Positions 48,455 to 57,926 are shown, counted from the first letter of the stretch. The stretch is 64,000 nt of DNA from Verrucomicrobiota bacterium (GCA_016219875.1 JACRJZ010000155.1:41771-105770), one strand, 5' to 3'. A program made the numbers and translations. The notes: generated by a model not told the origin, from the sequence alone.

Positions 48455-49911
48455 TGGCCGCAACCCCAACCCCCTCCTCCAACCCACCGGCCAACTACAA
48501 CCTCCGCTACATCTGGCTCATCTCCGTCGTCGCCGCCTTGGGCGGTTTGCTCTTCGGCTGGGACTGGGTCGTGATCGGCGGGGCCAAGCCGTTCTTCGAG
48601 CCGTTCTTCGGCATCACCACCGACGCGGTGGTGGACGGCGCTCCGAAAGTCGTGACGGATGGCAAGCTGAGCGGCTGGGCCAACAGTTGCGCGCTGCTGG
48701 GCTGCCTGCTCGGTTCGCTGGCGGCGGGCGGCCTGAGCGACAAGTTCGGGCGCAAGAAGCTGCTCGTGTTCGCGGCGTTTCTCTTCGCCGCCTCCTCGGT
48801 GCTGACCGGTTGGGCGCAGAGCTTCAACCAGTTCGTCGCCTGGCGCATCCTCGGCGGCGTGGCCATCGGCATGGCGTCCAACTTGTCGCCGCTCTACATC
48901 GCGGAAGTCGCGCCGGCGCACTTGCGCGGACGGCTCGTGACGCTGAACCAATTGACCATCGTCTTCGGCATCCTCGCGGCGCAGTTGTTCAACATGGTCG
49001 TCGCCGAAAAAGTCGCCGACGGCGCGACCGCAAAGATGATCGCGGAATCGTGGAACGGCCAATCCGGCTGGCGCTGGATGTTCACGCTGGTGGCCGCGCC
49101 GTCGCTGCTGTTCTTCGTCTCGGCCCTGTTTGTGCCGGAAAGTCCGCGCTGGCTGGTGAAGAACGGCCAGGACGACGGCGCCCGCCGTGTGCTCACGCGC
49201 ATCGGAGGCGAGAGCTACGCCGCGGCGGAGGCGGGCCAGATCAAGGACACCATCGCGACCGAGGAAGTCGCCCGCGTGCGCTTCGGCGATTTGCTCGCAC
49301 CGCGGATGATGAAGATCCTGCTCATCGGCTGCGCGCTGGCGGTCCTGCAACAATGGAGCGGGATCAACGTGCTGTTCAACTACGCGGAGAACATCTTCAA
49401 GAATGCCGGCTTCGGCGTGAACACGATCCTGTTGTTCATCGTGATCACGGGCGTGGTGAACATGGCCTTCACCTTCATCGCGCTGGGCACGGTCGATCAT
49501 TGGGGCCGGCGCAGCCTGATGCTGTTCGGCTGCGCGGGCATCGCGGTGTCGCACCTGCTGATCGGGCTGGCCTACTTGCTGAACCTCAAGGGGCTGGCGG
49601 TGCTGGTCTTTTCGCTGGCGGCCATCGGCTGCTACAGCATGTCCTTGGCGCCGATCACGTGGGTCTTGATCTCAGAAATCTTCCCGAACCGCATCCGCGG
49701 CACGGCCATTTCGGTGGCGGTGTCGGCGCTGTGGATTGCGTGCTTCGTCCTGACCTACACCTTCCCAATTCTGGAGCGCGGCATCGGAGTGGGGAACACC
49801 TTTTGGATTTACGCGGGCATCTGCGCCGTGGGCTTCGGCTTCGTCCGCGCGTGCGTGCCGGAAACCAAAGGCAAATCACTGGAGCAGATCGAACGGGAAC
49901 TGGTGGATTGA
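48451..49911 (+). CDS. MFS sugar porter (XylE/GalP type)
   Basis: 486 residues, 12 predicted helices. Sugar-porter motifs: LGGLLFGWDWVVIGG in helix 1, SDKFGRKKLL between helices 2 and 3, WRILGGVAIGMASN, PESPRWLV, LQQWSGINVLFNYAENIF, DHWGRRSLMLFG and the C-terminal PETKGKSLEQIERE. Long loops occur after helix 1 and in the WNGQSGWRW region. Transports a monosaccharide, probably by proton symport; the substrate cannot be read from the sequence. Confidence 0.95.
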   Translation: MMAATPTPSSNPPANYNLRYIWLISVVAALGGLLFGWDWVVIGGAKPFFEPFFGITTDAVVDGAPKVVTDGKLSGWANSCALLGCLLGSLAAGGLSDKFGRKKLLVFAAFLFAASSVLTGWAQSFNQFVAWRILGGVAIGMASNLSPLYIAEVAPAHLRGRLVTLNQLTIVFGILAAQLFNMVVAEKVADGATAKMIAESWNGQSGWRWMFTLVAAPSLLFFVSALFVPESPRWLVKNGQDDGARRVLTRIGGESYAAAEAGQIKDTIATEEVARVRFGDLLAPRMMKILLIGCALAVLQQWSGINVLFNYAENIFKNAGFGVNTILLFIVITGVVNMAFTFIALGTVDHWGRRSLMLFGCAGIAVSHLLIGLAYLLNLKGLAVLVFSLAAIGCYSMSLAPITWVLISEIFPNRIRGTAISVAVSALWIACFVLTYTFPILERGIGVGNTFWIYAGICAVGFGFVRACVPETKGKSLEQIERELVD

Positions 49912-49938
49912 AACGGAAACTACGAGGCGGAAGCTTCG

Positions 49939-50051
49939 CGTAAAACTGTAGCAGCCGACGTGAGGAGAGTCGGACTTTCTTCTGATCTCTGACCTCTGAC
50001 CTCTGAATGGAGCCTCCTGACGTCGGCTGCTACGGGGTTCTGCAATTGCCT
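49939..50051. repeat. Palindromic repeat family A, copy A6
   Basis: CTGTAGCAGCCGACGTGAGG pairs with CCTGACGTCGGCTGCTACGG; the loop contains TCTGATCTCTGACCTCTG units as in A5. It separates the porter from the DUF4062 island. Confidence 0.8.
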
Positions 50052-50157
50052 CACGAAGCCAAGCAGTAGGACAGGCCAGCACCTCGAACCGCCGCTGGCC
50101 ACCCCCGTTGCCGCATGACTTCTTGCGCAAGCCGGCGCGACTGGGGTAAAACCACCC

Positions 50158-53100
50158 ATGCCTGCTGAATCCAAGTCTCAGGTTTCCGGCCAGCCGACGC
50201 CGGATCGCGTCATTCGCGTCTTCATCTCCTCCACCTTCCGGGACATGATTGTCGAGCGGGAATACTTGGCCAAATTTGTTTTCCCAACAATACGCAAACT
50301 TTGTGAGGAGCGTGGCGCCAGTTTTGCTTTGGTGGATTTGCGCTGGGGTGTAACTGACGAGCAGAAGGCGGAAGGTAAGGTGCTGCCCGCCTGCTTAGAC
50401 GAAATCCACCGCTGCCGGCCTTATTTCATCGGACTGTTGGGCGAACGTTACGGTTGGATACCTCAGCCCGAGAAAATTCCGCAGGAACTCATCAACCGCG
50501 AGCCGTGGTTACGGGAGCAGTTACAGAGCAAGAGTTCCGTGACGGAACTCGAAATCATCCACGGCGTATTACGCGAAGCTCACGTCCGTGGCCACCGCTA
50601 TTTCTACTTCCGCGATACCGGTTATCTCGACCGTCTCCCGATTGGCAGCGACCGGGCTGATTTCGAAACCGAATCCCCTGAGGCTCGGGCCAAGCTCAGC
50701 CGACTCAAGCAACTCATCCGCAGTTCCAGTGAGCAGGCAGTCTGCAGGTTGCGCGAAAACTATCGCGATCCACAGCAACTGGCCGAGTGGGTGGAAGCAG
50801 ACCTGCGGGTGCTCGTGGATGAACTATATCCGCCCGAAGAAGGGTTCGATCCGATCGCCAGCGCCCACTCGCAGTTCGCGGCGCAGCGCCGACAACTATG
50901 GATCGGACACGAAGCTGAACTGGGACAATTGAACGACACGATGAACACGGCCCGCGCCGCGCTGGTCACCGCGCCGTCGGGAACGGGGTTGTCGTCGTTC
51001 CTGGCAAATTGGGCGGCTGCTTGGCGTCGGGCTCACGCTGCCACGCTTGTCATCGAACACCATGTTGGCGCACATCCCGGCGCAACCACCGTGAATGGGT
51101 GCAGTCGGCAATTATGCCACGCGTTGGCGAGCGCTCGCGGTACGCCCGAACCTCAGGCAGCAGTCGAGAACGAATGGCCGGACCTTTTCGTCGAACGCCT
51201 CGTGCAAGCCGCTGCCACAGGCCCGGTCCTGCTCGTCGTTGACGCAGCCGACGCTGTGCAAAGCGCGATGGCGGGCCTCGAAGCTGAGTGGCTCCCGCTG
51301 GAACTGCCCGAAGGCGTGCAGTTGGTTGCGTCTGTGAGCGAGGAACACTCGCGGTTTGCCACCGACCGCGATTGGCCAATGCTCCGACTCGGGGGACTCG
51401 GCACCGGCGATCGGACATCGTTGGTTCAGCGTTATTTGTCCAACTATGGCAAACAACTGTCGCCTGACCGTGTCCGTCAGATCGTTGCGGCGCCGGCTGC
51501 CGCCAATCCGTTTTATGTCATGCTCCTGCTCGAAGAACTACGTCAGCATGGCAACAACGAAACGTTGGGAGCCCGACTCGCCGAACTGCTTGGAGCTCCC
51601 GATGTCTTCCAACTGAGCGACCTGATCTTCGCTCGGTGCGAGCGAGATTACGACAGCGTGGATCCCGGCATTACCGGGGGAACTCTGAGTTTGGTTGCGA
51701 CGGCGCGGTTCGGGTTGAGCGAATCTGAGGTGTGCAAATTGATCGGCGGCGAACGCGGACGGCTTCCGCAGCTTTCGTTGTCCGTGCTCCAACTCGCCCT
51801 GCGCTCGCTGCTCGTCTCCCGTAACGGGTTGCTCGATTTCGCCCAGCGCGAGGCTCGGCGTGCCGCCGAGAGACGTTACGTCCCCACGCCCGAGCAACGG
51901 CGCGCGCTGCAACGCCAGCTTGCCGACTATTTTCTCAAGGAACCTGACTCGGGGCGAGCTGCGGTCGAGTTGCCGTCCCACCTTACCGCGCTGGAAGCGT
52001 GGGATGAACTCGCCAATTGGTTGAGCCGGCCCGCAGCCTTTGCGACCGCTTGGAGGATTTCGGCAGCGGAGGTCTGCAAGGCTTGGGAAACAGTCGAGGG
52101 GAAAACGCCGCGTCGAGCGGCGCAGGCTTGTGCTTCTTTCCCGGCGATTCTGCGCCCGGCGGTTATCAGCCTGTTGCGCCAACTTGGTCACTGGTCCGAG
52201 GCGCTGGCGCTGACGCGCCAAGCCACTGATGAGTCGCAAGCCGAAACAGACCCATCGCGTCGGCTGGAGACCCTTTTCACCATTGGTGAGATTGAGCTGC
52301 AGGCCGGCTCCTATGAAAACGCTGAGGCAGCATTTGTCGCTGCGGAGCGCGGAGCCGCCGCTCTTCAAAATCCGCGCAAGCTCATGCTGGCGCTTCACGG
52401 CCAAGCGAAGGCGCTCGGTCAGCGCATAGGGATCGGAAAATTCACACAGCGGCGTCGCGGGGCGGAAGCGGCGGACCTGGGGCGCCGACTGCGCGCGGTA
52501 CGCAACCGGGCGATGCGAACTGCGGAAACCTCAGGCGACGCCATGCTCCGGGCAGAATCGTTGGTGGTATGGCTGGAGGAGATGTTTGCGTTAGGTGGAA
52601 CCCTCCGTCAGTTGGTATGGAAGGCGATGGTGTTGCACAGGATGGTGGATTCCGGCCAGTCTAGCGATGTTGCAGACCGACGTGACATTTTTCGTGGTGC
52701 GGGACAGGCAATCAAGCGCTCGACCTGTGATGTCTTGGAGCGAGCAAACCAAATCGAAGACGCCATCGTTCGCCTTCGGTTAACACGGCATCGCGGACTG
52801 GCGTTGCGCGCTGAACTTGCCGTGGCGAAAGCCCGGGATGATGGAGATCGTTTGATGGCGGCGTTGCGGGCACTGTGGCAGTATGCCGCCATGCACGACG
52901 ACCTCGATCTCTTGGCTGAAGTCTACGGCGAGGTCGCAGAGAGAGCGGACCACGATCAGAAGCTCGCGTGGCTTGAAGGGCAGGCGGAATTGTTGGAACG
53001 CGCAGGGAGACGAGCAGCTTTGGTCAGCAACTGGTGGCAACAAGCCAAGGTGCTGTGGCTGAATCTCGACAGACGCACGGAAGCTCTTGCGATGGCGCAG

Positions 53101-54111
53101 CGGGTCAGTCGAGAACTGAAAAGACTTCCGCGCTGCAAGCAGCGAATGCATTTCCGCTTCGATCGCATCCGCATGCATCTGAAGCTTGATGACGAGAGGC
53201 TTCGAACAGTGTTGCGGGTCGTCATCTGGTTGGTGTCCCCGTTCTGGTATTGGGGCCTTTGGTGGCTGGTTCGCTGGACATGGTCGTGGTTTTCACAACA
53301 TCCCGTTTTCGGTGTACTGGCGTATCTCTTCGAGCTTTTCCTGGGTTTCTGTCTTTTCATGCTATTCTTGGAGCCCGACATCACAGACGCTCTGCGATTC
53401 CTCCAAAAACGACTGTGCCGCGGTAAACGGGCGAAGGCCGACACTTTCGCTGAGGACAGGCCCCAAGCTCAACGGACATTCGCCAAACCTCAACCTGTGG
53501 TTCTTTCCAACACTTGGGAGCAACTGAACGCCGCAGAAAGTGAAATCTCGAAAGTCGAGGACAAGGCCCTGCCTGCAGTTCGTTGGTTTGTACGACAACT
53601 CGCCCGCGCGCGCGGAATTGGTCGCATACAACGCATTGGTCGCGCCTTGGGCATGAGTCCGGTTCTGACGCATCTGGTGCCCAGTGTGATCGGGCTTGCT
53701 TTGGCTCTGATCTACAAGTGGGCGGTCGGATGGGATCTGCCGTGGACTTTCTGGCTAAAGCTGCTGATGGCTCTGTTGCTGGCGAACATTGCAGGTTTGG
53801 CGGCGGTCGCTGCATTCCCAAGCTTGGCCCCACTTTATCGTGCTTGGGGTGGAATCTGTCTGGTGTTGAGCTATAAATGGGCAGTCGGATGGAGCCTGCC
53901 GTGGCCCCTCTGGCTCAAAGTGGTGACGGCGCTTGTGCTGGTGCCCACCCTCAGCGCGGCAGTCGGGATTATATCATCGCGCAAGGCCCGTCGTTCCTCG
54001 TCTATGCCCATAGGAATCAATCCTCTTGGTGTCGCGTGCGCGCTACGCCTTATCCGTCTCAAACGCCGTCTTTTCGACCGCCGAAGGAAGAACGCAGGAC
54101 GTTTCCATTAA
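50158..54111 (+). CDS. DUF4062-STAND-like NTPase with helical repeats and C-terminal membrane segments
   Basis: 1317 residues. DUF4062 domain about 18-105: RVFISSTFRDMIVEREYL, DLRWGVTDEQ, ACLDEIHRCRPYFIGLLGER, YGWIP. NTPase from about 265: P-loop-like APSGTGLSSF (272-281) with Leu278 where Lys is expected, and Walker-B-like LLVVDAADAV (Asp362). Helical TPR-like repeats fill the middle (GEIELQAGSYENAEAAFVAA), and at least four hydrophobic helices lie in the last 300 residues (VIWLVSPFWYWGLWWLVRW). DUF4062 plus STAND NTPase is used in eukaryotic TEP1/NPHP3-like proteins and in bacterial candidate defence proteins. Its neighbours are broken DUF4062 copies and a DUF4143 ATPase, so the island looks like accessory or immune cargo. 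Confidence 0.85.
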   Translation: MPAESKSQVSGQPTPDRVIRVFISSTFRDMIVEREYLAKFVFPTIRKLCEERGASFALVDLRWGVTDEQKAEGKVLPACLDEIHRCRPYFIGLLGERYGWIPQPEKIPQELINREPWLREQLQSKSSVTELEIIHGVLREAHVRGHRYFYFRDTGYLDRLPIGSDRADFETESPEARAKLSRLKQLIRSSSEQAVCRLRENYRDPQQLAEWVEADLRVLVDELYPPEEGFDPIASAHSQFAAQRRQLWIGHEAELGQLNDTMNTARAALVTAPSGTGLSSFLANWAAAWRRAHAATLVIEHHVGAHPGATTVNGCSRQLCHALASARGTPEPQAAVENEWPDLFVERLVQAAATGPVLLVVDAADAVQSAMAGLEAEWLPLELPEGVQLVASVSEEHSRFATDRDWPMLRLGGLGTGDRTSLVQRYLSNYGKQLSPDRVRQIVAAPAAANPFYVMLLLEELRQHGNNETLGARLAELLGAPDVFQLSDLIFARCERDYDSVDPGITGGTLSLVATARFGLSESEVCKLIGGERGRLPQLSLSVLQLALRSLLVSRNGLLDFAQREARRAAERRYVPTPEQRRALQRQLADYFLKEPDSGRAAVELPSHLTALEAWDELANWLSRPAAFATAWRISAAEVCKAWETVEGKTPRRAAQACASFPAILRPAVISLLRQLGHWSEALALTRQATDESQAETDPSRRLETLFTIGEIELQAGSYENAEAAFVAAERGAAALQNPRKLMLALHGQAKALGQRIGIGKFTQRRRGAEAADLGRRLRAVRNRAMRTAETSGDAMLRAESLVVWLEEMFALGGTLRQLVWKAMVLHRMVDSGQSSDVADRRDIFRGAGQAIKRSTCDVLERANQIEDAIVRLRLTRHRGLALRAELAVAKARDDGDRLMAALRALWQYAAMHDDLDLLAEVYGEVAERADHDQKLAWLEGQAELLERAGRRAALVSNWWQQAKVLWLNLDRRTEALAMAQRVSRELKRLPRCKQRMHFRFDRIRMHLKLDDERLRTVLRVVIWLVSPFWYWGLWWLVRWTWSWFSQHPVFGVLAYLFELFLGFCLFMLFLEPDITDALRFLQKRLCRGKRAKADTFAEDRPQAQRTFAKPQPVVLSNTWEQLNAAESEISKVEDKALPAVRWFVRQLARARGIGRIQRIGRALGMSPVLTHLVPSVIGLALALIYKWAVGWDLPWTFWLKLLMALLLANIAGLAAVAAFPSLAPLYRAWGGICLVLSYKWAVGWSLPWPLWLKVVTALVLVPTLSAAVGIISSRKARRSSSMPIGINPLGVACALRLIRLKRRLFDRRRKNAGRFH

Positions 54112-54117
54112 CCAACC

Positions 54118-54480
54118 ATGCCGACGCTCATTTTCCCATCACCCCAGCGCCCCAACGCTGAGCGCTTTATCCGCGTCCTCTTTTCTTCGACCTTCCGCGA
54201 TATGATGGGGGAGGGGGAAGGAAGAAGGATGAAGGCTAGGGGCATCACCGAGGAGCAGAGCACCCGTAAGGAACCTCCCAATCTCTGCTTCGGCGCAATC
54301 CGCGCCTGCCGCCCGTTCTTCATCGGCCTGCTGGGTGAAGGCGACCAGCTAAAGGCAGAAGGCAAAATCAAGAATGCAGAAGTTTGGGGCGGTCGAATAA
54401 CGAATGGCGAATGTGGTGGGCGAACCGTACGGCCAACCAAAGCTCCGCCGATCGCCAATCAGGCGATTCTGAACCTTGCA
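54118..54480 (+). pseudogene. Decayed DUF4062 N-terminal copy, first
   Basis: Starts MPTLIFPSPQRP, then RVLFSSTFRDMM as in the intact gene. About 30 residues are missing and replaced by GEGEGRRMKAR; ITEEQ and AIRACRPFFIGLLGE continue the domain. The segment GDQLKAEGKIKNAEVWGG and beyond looks like dispersed-repeat sequence inserted at GLLGE, where the intact protein reads GLLGERYGW. No NTPase part follows. Confidence 0.7.
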
Positions 54481-54491
54481 CTATACAGAAT

Positions 54492-54507
54492 CGCAGGTTA
54501 TCCTGCG
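54492..54507 (+). promoter_or_regulatory. 16-bp palindrome just before the DUF4143 ATPase gene
   Basis: CGCAGGTTATCCTGCG, perfect 6-bp arms around TTAT, lies 5 bases before ATG 54512, and a TATACAG element lies at 54483. A possible operator overlapping the translation start. Confidence 0.35.
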
Positions 54508-54511
54508 CTGC

Positions 54512-55684
54512 ATGTATCTCAAACGACAGGCAGAGCAGCCGCTGAAGGACATTCTTGCCGGCGAAAAGGTCGGCGTCATCCTCGGCGCACGACAAGTCGG
54601 CAAGACAACTTTGGTGGAACACGTCTTGGCGGGGCAGCCCGCAGTCTTCCTGAACTTTGATGTCGAGGTGGACAAGGCGCGGTTCCAAGCTGCCGCGGCT
54701 TTGTCACCCGGTGAAGCTTTGCGTTCCCTCGGCAACCCGTCGGTGCTGGTGATTGATGAGGCGCAGCGTCTGCCTGAGGCGTCCCGCATCATCAAGGGCT
54801 GGCACGACGCGCGGTTGCCCGCGAAGTTCCTCTTGCTCGGCTCCTCCTCCCTGAACTTGCTTGACCAGGCGGCGGAGAGTCTGACGGGTCGCAACCGGAA
54901 GCTGGTGCTTCCACCGCTGCTGTTTTTCGAGACGCTGGGCACGCAAGTGTGGGCCAGCGCAGACGCCGCGCCCGATCACTTGCGTCAGCACTTCGCGCCG
55001 CAATTGCGGGCCTCCCTGATGCAGCGGCTGAATTTCGGCAGCTATCCCGAAGTGGTGACCAGCGGCGACCCCACGCAACTGCTGCGCGAACTGAGTTCCG
55101 ATTATCTGTGGAAAGACGTGCTCCAGACCGGCCTGGTCAAAACGCCTGACCTCATCAAGCGGCTGCTGTCGTTGCTCGCGCACCAGGCCGGCTCGGAGGT
55201 GTCAGTCAACGAACTGGCTACCCAGCTTCAGATGGCGCGCCCGACGGTGGATCGCTACCTGGACCTGCTGGAACAAACCTTCGTCATCTTCCGGCTGCCG
55301 TCATTTAGCACGAATCCCCGCAAGGAAATCGCCAAAAGCCAGAAGGTGTTGTTTTGGGATACGGGCATCCGCAACGCCCTGCTCAACGCTTTCTCGACCG
55401 ACGACTTCCGGCCCGACATCGGCGCGTTGTGGGAGAACTGGGTCATCGCCGAGGTGGCCAAGCGCAATGCCTTGCTCGGCTCTCCCGCGGAATTGTTTTT
55501 CTGGCGCACGCGGGCGCAGTCAGAGGTGGACTTGGTCGTGAAACAGGGAACCAGCCTACGAGCCTTTGAAATCAAGTGGTCGCCTCGCCGCGTATCGGGG
55601 CGGGCTTTCCGTGATGCGTATGGCGTGGAGGTTGAGTCGGTTCACTCGGACAATCCTTTTGCAGTGGACATCTTCAAGAAGTGA
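54512..55684 (+). CDS. AAA ATPase with C-terminal DUF4143 domain
   Basis: 390 residues from ATG 54512 (MYLKRQAEQPLKDILAGEKV); an in-frame TTG at 54476 gives a longer option, but the family starts here. Walker A GARQVGKTT (Lys31), Walker B VLVIDEAQ, sensor-like FLLLGSSSLNLL. The DUF4143 region carries a winged-helix-like stretch (VNELATQLQMARPTVDRYLD) and a PD-(D/E)xK-like end (SEVDLVVKQGTSLRAFEIKW). Widespread family of unknown role often in variable regions. Complete here, unlike the decayed DUF4062 genes on both sides. Confidence 0.9.
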   Translation: MYLKRQAEQPLKDILAGEKVGVILGARQVGKTTLVEHVLAGQPAVFLNFDVEVDKARFQAAAALSPGEALRSLGNPSVLVIDEAQRLPEASRIIKGWHDARLPAKFLLLGSSSLNLLDQAAESLTGRNRKLVLPPLLFFETLGTQVWASADAAPDHLRQHFAPQLRASLMQRLNFGSYPEVVTSGDPTQLLRELSSDYLWKDVLQTGLVKTPDLIKRLLSLLAHQAGSEVSVNELATQLQMARPTVDRYLDLLEQTFVIFRLPSFSTNPRKEIAKSQKVLFWDTGIRNALLNAFSTDDFRPDIGALWENWVIAEVAKRNALLGSPAELFFWRTRAQSEVDLVVKQGTSLRAFEIKWSPRRVSGRAFRDAYGVEVESVHSDNPFAVDIFKK

Positions 55685-55692
55685 CCAGTAAT

Positions 55693-55960
55693 ATGCCCAC
55701 CCAGAACCGCCGCATCCGCGTCTTCGTTTCCTCGACCTTCCGCGACATGATGGGGGAGCAGGGCAAAGGAAGAAGTATGAAGGAAGAATGATGAATGGAT
55801 AGAGCACCCGCAAGGAAACCCTCAAGCTCTGCCTCGACGAAATCCACGCCTGCCGGCCGTTCTTCATCGGCCTGCTGCCGAGTCCACTCAGTTCTCAATC
55901 CGCATTCCGCATTCCGAAATCCGCAATCGGAAAGCGCTACGGCGGGATGCCCGCGCTGAG
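55693..55960 (+). pseudogene. Decayed DUF4062 N-terminal copy, second
   Basis: ATG 55693 gives MPTQNRRIRVFVSSTFRDMM, then the unrelated GEQGKGRSMKEE and a stop at 55789-55791. Past the stop, in another frame, STRKETLKLCLDEIHACRPF and FIGLL resume the domain. Then PSPLSSQSAFRIPKSAI (encoded by a FRIPKS-type dispersed repeat) is inserted before GKRYGG, the counterpart of GERYGW. The same two sites are hit as in the copy at 54118. Confidence 0.7.
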
Positions 55961-55999
55961 GGCTTGCCGCACAGAGGCGCAAGGTTCAGCTTTCGCTCC

Positions 56000-56242
56000 A
56001 TGAGCGTTGTGGCTGAAAACAAGAGCGCCGCCGGTGGATTGGTGGTGTCGAATCCGGGTGTCCTGGGCGGCACGCCGGTCTTCCGAGGCACGCGGTTGCC
56101 CGTGCAGACACTGTTCGATTACCTCGCCGACGGACTGTCATTCGACTACTTCCTCGAAACGTTTGAGGGCGTCACGCGGCAGCAGGCGCAAGCCGTGTTG
56201 CGTTACGGCTGGCAGCGTATCGCCGCAGAATTGCCGCGATGA
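56000..56242 (+). CDS. DUF433 antitoxin-like protein, solitary
   Basis: 80 residues from ATG 56000. The DUF433 signature is clear: NPGVLGGTPVFRGTRLPVQT, LFDYLADGLSFDYFLETFEG and QAQAVLRYGW. Such proteins are DNA-binding antitoxins usually followed by a DUF5615 PIN-like toxin. Here the stop overlaps an ATG at 56239 that gives only eight codons (MSSYFVGE) before TAG, at the end of the convergent NIPSNAP gene. So the toxin is missing. Confidence 0.85.
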   Translation: MSVVAENKSAAGGLVVSNPGVLGGTPVFRGTRLPVQTLFDYLADGLSFDYFLETFEGVTRQQAQAVLRYGWQRIAAELPR

Positions 56243-56246
56243 GTTC

Positions 56247-57011
56247 CTACTTCGTCGGCGAGTAGTCCGTGGGCGCAAGGAACTCCGACTTCACGCCGTC
56301 TTGGACTGTGAGCGGGCCGCCGGCTTTGTCCTCGGAGGCTTTGCGCGCGGCCACCCAGGCAGGATCGGCGCGGAAGGCCGTGAAGGCGGCCACGGCGGCG
56401 TCCTTGCTCTTGTGCGCCAGCAGGTAGATCAGCTTCTCGCCGGCACCGGCCTTCTTCTCGGTGGGCGTCCAGTATCCGAAGTTCGCGATGCCGTGCTTCT
56501 CGAAGAGCTTGAGGGTGTGGTCGCGGAACCGAGCGAGGAGGTTGTCCAAGTTGCCGGGCGACGCGGTGTAGGTGCGAAGCTCAAACACGCGCGCCGGGCT
56601 GGCGACGGCGGCTTTGACCTCCGGGGAAAAATCGGTGGCAGCCAGGAAGAAGGACTCCGCTTTGGCGACCAGTTTCCCGTTCACCTCGGAAGCCTTGTAG
56701 GCGGCCTGCCAGGCGGAGTCGGCCATGAATGCCTTCCACGAGGCCTCGCGGGCTTCGCGGCTGGGGTAGGCCAGGAGATAAACGAGTTTGTTGTCGGCGT
56801 TCTCGACCGGCATCCAGTAGCCGATGTTCGCCATGCCATGCTTCTCGAAGAGCTTGCAGGTGTGGTCGCGGAAGCGGGCGTTGAGCGCGTCGAGCTTGCC
56901 GGGCGCAGCGTAGTAGATGCGCATCTCGTAACAGCGCGTGTCTTTCTCGGCGGCGGTGGCTGCAAGGACGGACAGAAGAGTCGCCGCAGCGATGGTCAAA
57001 ATGTTTTTCAT
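56247..57011 (-). CDS. Secreted NIPSNAP protein, two domains
   Basis: 254 residues from ATG 57011 (MKNILTIAAATLLSVLAATA, signal peptide). Two tandem NIPSNAP (dimeric alpha-beta barrel) domains: YEMRIYYAAPGKLDALNARF with LFEKHGMANIGYWMPVE, and FELRTYTASPGNLDNLLARF with LFEKHGIANFGYWTPTE. Exported NIPSNAP-type proteins occur in many Verrucomicrobiota; substrate unknown. Confidence 0.92.
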   Translation of the reverse strand: MKNILTIAAATLLSVLAATAAEKDTRCYEMRIYYAAPGKLDALNARFRDHTCKLFEKHGMANIGYWMPVENADNKLVYLLAYPSREAREASWKAFMADSAWQAAYKASEVNGKLVAKAESFFLAATDFSPEVKAAVASPARVFELRTYTASPGNLDNLLARFRDHTLKLFEKHGIANFGYWTPTEKKAGAGEKLIYLLAHKSKDAAVAAFTAFRADPAWVAARKASEDKAGGPLTVQDGVKSEFLAPTDYSPTK

Positions 57012-57176
57012 AGGTTCTGGCGAAGTGTGGGGGCAAGGCCGTCCAGCCTGCAACGAAATACTGCGGGCCGGCGCCGCGCAGGGCTGACGCTCCGCCATCA
57101 GGTTGAAGCCATCTCTTGAATCCGCTTCAACTCTTCATCGCTTCAACCTTTCAACCTCGCCGGCGAGAAGATCGGC

Positions 57177-57926
57177 CTACTTGTCTCCGCCGCCCATCAT
57201 CCGCATCATCGCGCCCTGCATCATGCTTTGCATACTGGCGTGCTTGGAGAAGCCGGCGGGCGCTTCAAACAACTGGGCCTCCGGTTTGGCCAGCTTGATG
57301 TCGCGGTAGAGCATGACCGTGGTGGAGCCGTCCTCGACCATTTCCATCTGAATGGGGAAGTCCTTCAAGTCCGTGGCCTGCCAAATGAGGGCTTCGTGCT
57401 TCCGGCCTTTTTCGCTGGTCATGGTGACTTTGGATTTTTCGCAGGGATGGCCCTCGATGGTTTCCTGGCCGAGTTTCTCTTTCTGCACCTTGACCTTGCT
57501 CTCGGAAACCTCGATGTCCTCCTTGGGCAGCGGCATTTCCGTGTAGGCGCGCAAACCGGGGAAAATCATCAGCAGGGTCTTCTGGTCGGGGCGGACGATG
57601 TTGACCATTTTGTCCATCCCCATCTGCTTCATCATGGCCCCGGCCTCGGCCGGCATGTCTTTGCTCTTCGTCTGGCTCATGTCGATGTCTGTCCGCACCT
57701 TGCCGTCGAGCAAGGCGAAGTCCATGAACAGGGTCATGGAGTCGCCGCCGGACTTGGTCTTCATGCGCATCTCGGCCTTGGCGGAGAAAGCCGCGACGTC
57801 GCCAAACAACTTGGTCATGGCGGCGCTGATGCGGGGTTGGGCCGGCCCCGGCATCTGGGCCAGCACCGCCTGGGTAGTCAGGGCAAACAGCGCGGCCATC
57901 GAGAGACAGACTGATCGTGTTTTCAT
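57177..57926 (-). CDS. Secreted DUF4412-like protein with Met-rich ends
   Basis: 249 residues. Signal peptide (MAALFALTTQAVLA), then a lipoprotein-localisation-like antiparallel sheet (FSAKAEMRMKTKSGGDSMTL, FMDFALLDGKVRTDIDMSQ, DQKTLLMIFPGLRAYTEM, GQETIEGHPCEKSKVTMTS). The tail is strongly Met-rich (MQSMMQGAMMRMMGGGDK). The Met-rich part could bind metal such as copper, but that is inference. Likely co-expressed with the NIPSNAP gene downstream. Confidence 0.75.
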   Translation of the reverse strand: MKTRSVCLSMAALFALTTQAVLAQMPGPAQPRISAAMTKLFGDVAAFSAKAEMRMKTKSGGDSMTLFMDFALLDGKVRTDIDMSQTKSKDMPAEAGAMMKQMGMDKMVNIVRPDQKTLLMIFPGLRAYTEMPLPKEDIEVSESKVKVQKEKLGQETIEGHPCEKSKVTMTSEKGRKHEALIWQATDLKDFPIQMEMVEDGSTTVMLYRDIKLAKPEAQLFEAPAGFSKHASMQSMMQGAMMRMMGGGDK

